Source: Vibrio sp. B1FLJ16
GTDB lineage: Bacteria > Pseudomonadota > Gammaproteobacteria > Enterobacterales > Vibrionaceae
DNA length: 64,000 bases
Direction of reading: 5' to 3'
Assembly: GCF_905175385.1 (NCBI RefSeq)
Contig: NZ_HG992750.1
Location: 682,001 to 746,000, forward strand
Every line of letters starts with the position of its first letter. The first letter of the stretch is position 1. The translations under genes and the position numbers were made by a program. The notes below the pieces were generated by a model that was not told the DNA's origin, made no database searches, and worked only from the letters and a program-made list of their open reading frames with translations. Below are positions 57,520-64,000 of this stretch, piece by piece.

Positions 57520-58901
57520 ATAGTATAGAAAACGCAAAAGTAGAAGAATTTAAAAAGCAATTTGGCGGCGACGTAATTTTGCCAGATGATCCTTCTTATG
57601 ACGAAGTAAGACAAATTTGGAATGCGATGATTGATCGCAAGCCCGGAATGATCGCGCGGTGTAAGACTGCAGATGATGTTGTTCAATCAGTAAACTTCGC
57701 TCGTGATAACGATTTGCTCATCTCCGTGCGGGGTGGAGGACATAACATTGCTGGTAACGCAGTTTGTGATGATGGTTTAATGATTGATTTATCCCTTCTT
57801 AACGAGGTACAGGTTTATCCATCAGCACAAAAGGCTATTGTAGGGCCGGGTTGTACGCTCGGTGACATTGATGCGAAAACACAGAATTACGGTCTGGCGA
57901 TGCCTGTTGGTATTAACTCAACAACGGGCATTGCTGGTCTGACACTGGGTGGTGGGTTTGGCTGGCTAAGCCGCAAGTATGGTATGACGATCGATAGCTT
58001 AGTATCCGCAAACGTGGTTACTGCTGATGGACGTCAGGTGCTCGCCAGCGAGACAGAAAATGAAGATCTGTTTTGGGCTTTAAGAGGGGGCGGGGGTAAC
58101 TTCGGTATTGTGACTCAATTTGAGTTCCAGCTTCACCCCGTAGGTCCTGAAGTATTAAGCGGCCTCATCGTATTCCCGTTTAGCCAGGCTAAATCGGTTA
58201 TCAGTCAGTTCGCTAAATTTACTGAGACGGCACCGGAAGAACTTAGCGTCTGGATGGTCAGCCGTAAAGCGCCACCTTTGCCTTTCTTGCCTGAAAGTGT
58301 TCACGGAAAAGAAGTGGTCGTTCTCGCTATCTGTTATGCAGGAGACCCTGCCGAAGGCGAAAAACTGATTGAGCCACTTCGTTCGTTTGGTGAACCATAT
58401 GGCGAACACGTTGGAGTACAACCATTCGCAGCATGGCAACAAGCTTTTGATCCGCTACTTACACCCGGTGCCCGTAACTACTGGAAGTCACATAACTTTA
58501 CTGAACTGAGCGATAGCGTCATCGATGCGGCAATAGAATTTGCAGGTAAGTTACCATCGCCGCACTGCGAGATTTTTATCGCTTCTCTCGGGTGTGTCGC
58601 TTCACGTCCGGCACCGGAATCGATGGCGTATTCCAGCCGTGATGCAACCTACGTTCTTAATGTTCATGGTCGCTGGGAGTCCGAGAGTGAAGATAACCAG
58701 TGTATTGCGTGGGCGCGTGATTTCTTTGAGAAAACCAAACCCTATGCTAGTGGCGGTGCTTATATTAACTTCCTTACTCAGGACGAAGCTGATCGTACCG
58801 AATCGGCTTATGGGCCAACCTTTGCACGTTTACAAGCCATCAAGAAAAAGTATGACCCAACAAACCTGTTCAGAATGAATCAGAACATCAAACCGGAGTG
58901 A
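57516..58901 (+). CDS. FAD-binding oxidoreductase, berberine-bridge-enzyme-like
   Basis: 461 residues. PCMH-type FAD domain with ISVRGGGHNIAG; His76 is the expected covalent FAD link. The second, cysteinyl link of bicovalent enzymes is not visible (NSTTGIAGLTLGGGFG has no Cys), so a single attachment is likely. The BBE C-terminal segment RLQAIKKKYDPTNLFRMNQNIKP is intact. Probably oxidises a sugar, alcohol or amine, with oxygen as acceptor; the substrate is unknown. No signal peptide. The gene stands alone after a long AT-rich region. Confidence 0.88.
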   Translation: MNSIENAKVEEFKKQFGGDVILPDDPSYDEVRQIWNAMIDRKPGMIARCKTADDVVQSVNFARDNDLLISVRGGGHNIAGNAVCDDGLMIDLSLLNEVQVYPSAQKAIVGPGCTLGDIDAKTQNYGLAMPVGINSTTGIAGLTLGGGFGWLSRKYGMTIDSLVSANVVTADGRQVLASETENEDLFWALRGGGGNFGIVTQFEFQLHPVGPEVLSGLIVFPFSQAKSVISQFAKFTETAPEELSVWMVSRKAPPLPFLPESVHGKEVVVLAICYAGDPAEGEKLIEPLRSFGEPYGEHVGVQPFAAWQQAFDPLLTPGARNYWKSHNFTELSDSVIDAAIEFAGKLPSPHCEIFIASLGCVASRPAPESMAYSSRDATYVLNVHGRWESESEDNQCIAWARDFFEKTKPYASGGAYINFLTQDEADRTESAYGPTFARLQAIKKKYDPTNLFRMNQNIKPE

Positions 58902-59045
58902 TGGATCTTGTACTGGAGTGAAGGGTCTTGTACTAAGGTTTTTCTGGTGTGTTTGTCTCTAAAAGGAAAGGAGCCCATACCTGATTTATACGGGCTTTCT
59001 GTTACTTAACAGGGATTTTGAAATCTGGTTTAGACTCGGTCAAAA

Positions 59046-59085
59046 AAGCGCCCCTGTTTGAGAGCACTCAAATAGGGGCGTTTAT
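59046..59085 (+). terminator. Terminator of the flavoenzyme gene
   Basis: A 17-bp stem (59046-59062 with 59067-59083; GCCCCTGTTTGAG / CTCAAATAGGGGC core, with two G-T pairs), followed by a T-containing run. It may also act for the convergent ypfJ gene. Confidence 0.75.
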
Positions 59086-59160
59086 TGTAGATTGGCAAGC
59101 CAGATCTTATCTGGCTCCACAGAACACGGATGCAGTTATAAATTAATTAGCAGTTATAAA

Positions 59161-60072
59161 TTAATTGAAAGTTTGGCATTGGTTTGGATCGCCAGTTTCA
59201 AATCCTTTTTTAAACCAAGCGACTCGTTGTTCTGAACTACCATGTGTGAAATTGTCTGGCGACACTGCCTGACCAGCCATTTCTTGCAATCGGTCATCAC
59301 CGACAGCAGTAGCAGCAGCAATGCCTTCTTCCGTATCTCCGGGTTCTAACATTTGCATTTCGTTGTTTACATAGTAACCCCAAACCCCTGCATAACAGTC
59401 CGCTTGTAGCTCCATAGCAACACTCAGTGCGTTTGCGTCAGTTTTTGACGATTGTTGCTGTAATCGTCTTACTTCTGCACTGGTACCAAGCAGCGTCTGT
59501 ACGTGATGTCCGACCTCGTGAGCAATAACATAAGCAAAAGCGAAGTCCCCCGGAGCACCAAGCTGTTTTAATTGCTGCATAAAGCTAAGGTCTAAATATA
59601 CCTTTCTATCTTCTGGGCAGTAGAATGGACCGGTTACCGCGCGCCCGACACCACACCCCGTCATTGTTGAACCGCTGTATAAAACTAAGATAGGCTCTTC
59701 ATAACCGTTAGGTAGTAGCTTACCCCAAACCGATTCTGTTGTAGCCAGAATAGCGGCTACAAATTGCGCATTTTCATCTGTAGGTGTACCCGTACTGCCT
59801 GTTGATGGGGTTAGTGATGGATTAGCTGATTGCTGAGTTGGCATTCCCGGCATCCCGACCATCGAACCGCCGCCCATAAACATTTGGTAGCCGAAGAAGA
59901 GTGCTGCACCAAGTAATACGAGTCGGCCCATTTTACTTCTGAGTAAATAGGGTAAAAACCGAAACAACTGCGCAAAAAGTAAACCTTTCCCCATTCCGGC
60001 CGAGCTTCTTACTCCAGGCTGTCCGCGGCGATCCTCTACATTAGAGCTCTTTTCTTTATCGTCCCATTTCAT
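59161..60072 (-). CDS. ypfJ: Neutral zinc metallopeptidase family protein YpfJ
   Basis: 303 residues. A cytoplasmic N-terminus, one membrane segment (about 50-66, RLVLLGAALFFGYQMFM), a Ser/Thr/Pro linker and a large domain with the zincin motif HEVGHH (185-190) and a downstream Glu in MELQADCYAGVWG as likely third ligand. The conserved GCGVGRAVTGPFYCPEDRKVYLDLSF segment is typical of the family. Cleavage target unknown. Confidence 0.92.
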   Translation of the reverse strand: MKWDDKEKSSNVEDRRGQPGVRSSAGMGKGLLFAQLFRFLPYLLRSKMGRLVLLGAALFFGYQMFMGGGSMVGMPGMPTQQSANPSLTPSTGSTGTPTDENAQFVAAILATTESVWGKLLPNGYEEPILVLYSGSTMTGCGVGRAVTGPFYCPEDRKVYLDLSFMQQLKQLGAPGDFAFAYVIAHEVGHHVQTLLGTSAEVRRLQQQSSKTDANALSVAMELQADCYAGVWGYYVNNEMQMLEPGDTEEGIAAATAVGDDRLQEMAGQAVSPDNFTHGSSEQRVAWFKKGFETGDPNQCQTFN

Positions 60073-60357
60073 GTCTTGCCCCTACTGTTCTGTGTCGACG
60101 AATACATTGTGGTCTATTTTGGGCATTTTTGCTGTGGCAGTTATGAAACAATCTTCAGTAATAAATACAGTCAGGAACAATCTTTATCCCTTCGCCGACA
60201 TTCCGTGACTATCATTGTAGTTACATGATGTTTTATCGAAAAAGTACAAGAGATGTGCCGATTATCATGGGACAGAAACAATAAGAATGGCATAGCTATA
60301 TTTATCAATAATATAGGCAGTAAGTCAGGAATCCTACAATGAATTGGAGGAGTGAAG

Positions 60358-61779
60358 ATGCAATTACTTGAATCCTTTTTCGGTGTGATCGGAGACCTTA
60401 CATGGGGCTGGGCTCTTGTTCCGTTCCTCGTGATATTTGGCCTTTTCTTTACAATCGTAACTGATTTTGTCCAGTTCCGATTTTTTAAACGCATGTTCCG
60501 GGTTTTACTTGCTAAGAACCAGACGGGAGATAAAAAGGCGATCTCTGGTCGTGAAGCTCTCTTGCTCTCCATTGGTGGTCGTGTTGGTGGCGGTAACATT
60601 GCAGGTGTTGCGGTTGCGATCACATTAGGTGGTCCTGGTGCTGTGTTCTGGATGTGGGCTATTGCTTTGGTCGGTATGGCAACCAGTTTGGTTGAATGTT
60701 CTCTGGCGCAATTATACAAGCGTAGAGAAGGGAATGATTTCCGCGGAGGTGCCGCGAGAACGATTATTCACGGTCTTGGAGAAGATTATCGCTGGCTCGC
60801 CTACGTATACGCAGTTTGTTTGATTGCTTCTTTTGCCATTGGGTTTAATGCATTCCAGGGAAATACTGTTGCAGGCGCAGCCGCTGACAGCCTTGGCATT
60901 GATCGTTTATATACTGGTATATTTCTCTCGATAATTGTTGGTTTCATCATTTATGGTGGTATTCACCGTATCGCAAAAGCCGCCGACGTGATCGTACCGA
61001 TCATGGCGGTTGCTTATGTGGCCTTGGCACTGCTGGTTATTATCATGAACATTACTGATATCCCGGGCGTTGTTGTCACTATTGTCAAAAATGCATTCGG
61101 TATTGAAGAGGTTGTAAGTGGTGGTATGGGGGCCGCACTGGCAAATGGCCTTCGCCGTGGATTGTTCTCTAACGAAGCGGGGTTAGGGTCTGCGCCTAAC
61201 GTAGCAGCAACGGCCGACGTGTCACACCCAATCAGCCAGGGTATCACTCAGTCTCTATCTGTATTTATTGATACCATTATCGTCTGTAGCTGTACCGCTT
61301 TCGTTATTTTACTCGGTGATGTTTATGTTCCGGGAGCAGAAGGCGTGGACGGCGTGGTACTTACTCAACAGTCTTTGGTTTCGCACCTTGGAGATTGGGC
61401 GCAATATTATCTGACTGGTGCGATTCTGTTGTTCTCGTTCAGCTCCGTTATCTACAACTACTACCTGGGTGAAAACGCACTAACCTTTATGTCTCAAAGT
61501 AAGATGTCAGTACATATTTTACGTATCGTGGTCATTGCTATTGTCTTTATTGGAGCGGTCGCTCCTGGTGCGACGTCAGTGTTCTTCTTCTCAGATCCTA
61601 TGATGGGTATATTGGCCATTGTGAACTTACTGGCGTTAATCATGCTATTCCCGACGGCAATGCGTCTATTGAGAGACTACAAGAGAAAACTGGCAGCAGG
61701 TGCTGAGCACCCAGAATTCAACCCAGATGAGTTTCCGGATTTGGATATAGACCGGACTGCTTGGTTGCCGAAAAAGTAA
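60358..61779 (+). CDS. AGCS-family sodium:alanine/glycine symporter
   Basis: 473 residues from the ATG at 60358, with TTGGAGGA seven bases upstream (a GTG at 60352 is in frame). About eleven membrane segments; signatures GGRVGGGNIAGVAVAITLGGPGAVFWMW and NEAGLGSAPNVAATADVSHPISQG are characteristic of AGCS transporters. It imports small amino acids with sodium. The thiol dioxygenase gene begins 14 bp downstream, so a sulfur-containing amino or thiol acid may be the real substrate (inference). Confidence 0.93.
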   Translation: MQLLESFFGVIGDLTWGWALVPFLVIFGLFFTIVTDFVQFRFFKRMFRVLLAKNQTGDKKAISGREALLLSIGGRVGGGNIAGVAVAITLGGPGAVFWMWAIALVGMATSLVECSLAQLYKRREGNDFRGGAARTIIHGLGEDYRWLAYVYAVCLIASFAIGFNAFQGNTVAGAAADSLGIDRLYTGIFLSIIVGFIIYGGIHRIAKAADVIVPIMAVAYVALALLVIIMNITDIPGVVVTIVKNAFGIEEVVSGGMGAALANGLRRGLFSNEAGLGSAPNVAATADVSHPISQGITQSLSVFIDTIIVCSCTAFVILLGDVYVPGAEGVDGVVLTQQSLVSHLGDWAQYYLTGAILLFSFSSVIYNYYLGENALTFMSQSKMSVHILRIVVIAIVFIGAVAPGATSVFFFSDPMMGILAIVNLLALIMLFPTAMRLLRDYKRKLAAGAEHPEFNPDEFPDLDIDRTAWLPKK

Positions 61780-61792
61780 CAGACGGAAAGTA

Positions 61793-62386
61793 ATGACAAA
61801 CATAGCTAGGCTAAGGGCCTTCATACAATCTTTCACACAATTGGTTGAGCAAGCGGGCCAAGATGAAAAACGTATTTTTTCGGATGGTAAGAGACTCTTA
61901 TCTGAACTCGTCAGGCACGATGATTGGTTACCTGATGAGTTCGCTCAACCCAACCCGGAACGGTATCAGCAGTATTTGTTGTATTGTGATCCTTTGGAAC
62001 GTTTCTCTGTGGTGAGTTTTGTATGGGGCCCGGGTCAAGAGACTCCAGTGCATGATCACACCGTGTGGGGCATGGTAGGAGTGATGCGCGGCGCGGAGTC
62101 TTGCGAGGAATTCTGTCTGGATTCTGAATCGGATCAGCTAAAGCCAATCGGCAAACATCAACTCCACTGCGGTGACATCGACTTAGTGTCACCGCATATC
62201 GGAGATATTCACAAGGTGTCTAACGCCCATTCAAATCTTACGTCACTTAGTATTCACATTTACGGTGCCAATATTGGAGCCGTTAAGCGTCATATGTATG
62301 AAGCAGAAACTGGAAAGAGAAAGCTCTTCATTTCCGGATACTCAAACAACGTGATTCCAAATATTTGGGATCGGTCAGCGGAATAG
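61793..62386 (+). CDS. Thiol dioxygenase, probable 3-mercaptopropionate/cysteine dioxygenase
   Basis: 197 residues, a cupin non-heme iron enzyme. Iron ligands His87 and His89 (PVHDHTVWG) and His140 (GDIHKV); the Ser153-His155-Tyr157 triad (SLSIHIYGA) is that of thiol dioxygenases. The GPGQETPVHDH segment resembles the bacterial 3-mercaptopropionate dioxygenase group more than mammalian cysteine dioxygenase. Oxidises a thiol to a sulfinate. Probably co-transcribed with the symporter upstream. Confidence 0.88.
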   Translation: MTNIARLRAFIQSFTQLVEQAGQDEKRIFSDGKRLLSELVRHDDWLPDEFAQPNPERYQQYLLYCDPLERFSVVSFVWGPGQETPVHDHTVWGMVGVMRGAESCEEFCLDSESDQLKPIGKHQLHCGDIDLVSPHIGDIHKVSNAHSNLTSLSIHIYGANIGAVKRHMYEAETGKRKLFISGYSNNVIPNIWDRSAE

Positions 62387-62804
62387 GCCGTGTTCAGTTA
62401 ATGATATAGCCTAGTCAGGCTAACCAGTTGCTCATAGATAGTTTTACAGTGATTCAGTCAATCCTTTAAAACAGTGACAGATTGCGCTATTGGTCCCAAA
62501 TGTCTATTTCTCTTACAGAATTGTGCCTCATGTAGGGCTTGTATTGAAATCACCGCTCGCAACCAATACGTTGATTGAACAAGCCACCATAATCTTCATT
62601 TAAGATTACACTCAGGAGCATAGCTGTGGGGGGCTTTCGTCCTGCCTCCATTTATAGGGACAGTTTATGTTCCGCCTGACAAGAAGTTGAGTAGTGACTC
62701 CTGACGTGTCGATTTTAAGTTATATGTTACTCTTAGTGTTTAGCGTGCAATGAAGAAAAGCGTGTTTAAGTAGTCGTTAACATTATATCTAGTCAAGGAA
62801 TACT
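62387..62804. other. Intergenic region upstream of the nitronate monooxygenase
   Basis: About 420 bp. A 45-codon open frame on the minus strand (62458-62595, ending GPIAQSVTVLKD) has no start codon and may be chance or a remnant. Otherwise nothing is recognised. Confidence 0.4.
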
Positions 62805-63839
62805 ATGAACTATAAGGAATTATTAGGTACGGATTTACCTATCATCCAAGCTCCTATGGCTGGAGTTCAAGGAAGTGCTTTAGCGATTGCCGTCAGTGAA
62901 GCTGGTGGGCTAGGGTCTTTACCCTGCGGTATGTTGAATACGGAAAAAATTATCAGCGAGATTGAATTAATTAAAGCATCAACTCACGCTCCATATAATC
63001 TTAATTTTTTCTGTCATGAAACGAGTCCTTACGATGAAAATCGACAAACGTCCTGGCGAAATACGCTCAAACCATTCTTTACTGAGTTGGGCGTTGAAAT
63101 TGACTTTTCCGCAGGTAGTAACAGAGTACCTTTTAGTCATGATATAGCCGACGCAATAGAACCTTTTTCACCGGAATTCATTAGTTTTCATTTTGGGTTG
63201 CCAGATAAAGATCTATTGCAACGAGTTAAAGGCTGGGGAACAAAGGTTGTGTCATCTGCTACCACTGTGGAAGAGGCGGTTTGGTTGGAATCGCGAGGTG
63301 TCCACGGAATCATAGCACAAGGGCTAGAGGCGGGAGGGCACAGGGGAATGTTTCTATCTGATAACGTTTCAACTCAAATAGGGCTAATTTCTCTTGTTTC
63401 TCAGGTTGTTAATCGGGTCAATGTTCCCGTCATAGCTGCCGGTGGTATAAGTGATCACAAAGGTGTAAATGCTTGCTTGCAACTAGGTGCCTGCGCAGTG
63501 CAAGTTGGTACGTCATATTTATTGTGCACAGAAGCGGAAACATCAGAGATACATAAGCAGGCGATAAAGAGTGATAAAGCATCGCACACAGCCTTAACCA
63601 ACATATTTTCTGGTAAACCAGCTCGGGGCATTGTGAATCGTGCTATGGACGAACTGGGTTATATGAGTGCACTGGCCCCCGAGTTTCCGTACGCTTCAAT
63701 CGAAATGTCGCAATTACGTCATAGAGCCGAAAAACAAGGAATGGATGGTTTTTCTCCGTTGTGGTGTGGCCAAAACACTCAAGGGTGCACAGAGGTTTCG
63801 GCAAAAGAATTAACGCTTCAACTTGCCGGAAAGTACTAG
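62805..63839 (+). CDS. Nitronate monooxygenase (NMO, 2-nitropropane dioxygenase family)
   Basis: 344 residues, an FMN TIM barrel. Oxidises alkyl nitronates such as propionate 3-nitronate to aldehydes, protecting from nitro toxins. Motifs of the class I group: PIIQAPMAGVQGSALAIAVSEAGGLGSLPCG, IIAQGLEAGGHRGMF with the catalytic His, PVIAAGGISD, GACAVQVGTSYLLC and the C-terminal PLWCGQNT. Its stop codon is directly adjacent to the stop of the convergent RlpA-like gene. Confidence 0.92.
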   Translation: MNYKELLGTDLPIIQAPMAGVQGSALAIAVSEAGGLGSLPCGMLNTEKIISEIELIKASTHAPYNLNFFCHETSPYDENRQTSWRNTLKPFFTELGVEIDFSAGSNRVPFSHDIADAIEPFSPEFISFHFGLPDKDLLQRVKGWGTKVVSSATTVEEAVWLESRGVHGIIAQGLEAGGHRGMFLSDNVSTQIGLISLVSQVVNRVNVPVIAAGGISDHKGVNACLQLGACAVQVGTSYLLCTEAETSEIHKQAIKSDKASHTALTNIFSGKPARGIVNRAMDELGYMSALAPEFPYASIEMSQLRHRAEKQGMDGFSPLWCGQNTQGCTEVSAKELTLQLAGKY

Positions 63840-64000
63840 CTAGTGCTTATACCTAAAGGTATTCGTATCATTAATAATCTCAATTTTAACCGGCGCTACG
63901 CCTTCTTTGATGTTGCCTATTTGCTCAAATGCCTTTTGTGAAAGATCAATGACCCGACCTTTCACAAAAGGACCTCGATCATTGATTTTGACATCTACCG
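63840..64000 (-). CDS. RlpA-like septal ring lytic protein, C-terminal 52 residues (partial)
   Basis: The minus strand from the window end reads [20 protein letters not shown], then [21 protein letters not shown] and a stop at 63840-63842. INDRGPF and RVIDLS are the signature of the RlpA double-psi beta-barrel, a peptidoglycan-lytic domain. The rest of the gene is beyond the window. The SPOR domain found in many RlpA proteins is absent at this C-terminus. Confidence 0.85.
   Translation of the reverse strand, partial: VDVKINDRGPFVKGRVIDLSQKAFEQIGNIKEGVAPVKIEIINDTNTFRYKH

Noticed and set aside
60171..60719. 182-codon minus-strand frame opposite the AGCS symporter start
   Set aside because: It overlaps a clear AGCS gene with intact motifs; composition is that of an antisense shadow.
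62458..62595. 45-codon minus-strand frame ending GPIAQSVTVLKD
   Set aside because: No start codon, no ribosome-binding site and no recognised family; may be a remnant but cannot be supported.

Overview
The window looks like a stretch of a Vibrio genome (Gammaproteobacteria), probably the second chromosome. This rests on gene content and protein style (Vibrio-like RNase II, DeaD, AckA, LiuR regulon, DUF2301 and DUF1254 proteins) and on short intergenic repeats of a kind common in Vibrio; no rRNA, tRNA, CRISPR array, phage or plasmid gene is visible. The species cannot be named from the sequence alone.

Layout. 1-1.2 kb: start of rnb (RNase II), cut by the window edge. 1.7-7.1 kb: two tandem paralogous membrane Cache-HAMP-GGDEF-EAL proteins with degenerate GGDEF and intact EAL motifs, so probably c-di-GMP phosphodiesterases. 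7.5-11.1 kb: deaD with an RGG tail, and an orphan ackA without pta. 11.3-16.6 kb: an accessory patch with an SDR, an MFS exporter, a LysR regulator, an Old Yellow Enzyme, a broken quinone oxidoreductase and a relic of a second ackA; matching palindromes before the MFS/LysR and OYE genes suggest one small LysR regulon. 16.9-19.9 kb: a soluble double-PAS chemoreceptor, a DMT permease and a DUF2301 membrane protein.

19.9-31.4 kb: two divergent branched-chain amino acid catabolic operons. On the minus strand is the leucine arm liuR-liuA-liuB-liuC-liuE, without the usual biotin-carrying subunit gene liuD. On the plus strand is the valine arm: thiolase, mmsA, isobutyryl-CoA dehydrogenase, a decayed enoyl-CoA hydratase, 3-hydroxyisobutyryl-CoA hydrolase, mmsB. 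31.9-36.6 kb: the cyoABCDE cytochrome bo3 operon. 36.7-38.5 kb: a NemA-like reductase divergent from a TetR regulator with two operator-like palindromes between them.

38.6-48.3 kb is the most unusual part. It holds a one-base-overlapping pair of unrecognised membrane proteins (a periplasmic-binding-like anchored protein and a two-TM protein with a basic, possibly DNA-binding, cytoplasmic tail), an exported SurE-like phosphatase and a small lipoprotein. Then comes a segment of about 4.5 kb (ProXp-ala deacylase, two DUF1254/DUF1214 secreted proteins, a LysR) bracketed by two direct copies of a block of about 774 bp. The second copy carries broken versions of the lipoprotein and deacylase genes. 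Two related miniature elements with TA-flanked ends and other palindromic repeats sit here too.

48.3-54.2 kb: an imino/amino-acid cluster (OCD/mu-crystallin-type reductase, TRAP transporter DctM-DctQ-DctP, a ProC paralogue, a divergent AraC regulator). 54.4-64 kb: katG, a BBE-type flavoenzyme preceded by a coupled small ORF, ypfJ, an AGCS symporter paired with a thiol dioxygenase, a nitronate monooxygenase, and the 3' end of an RlpA-like gene at the window edge.
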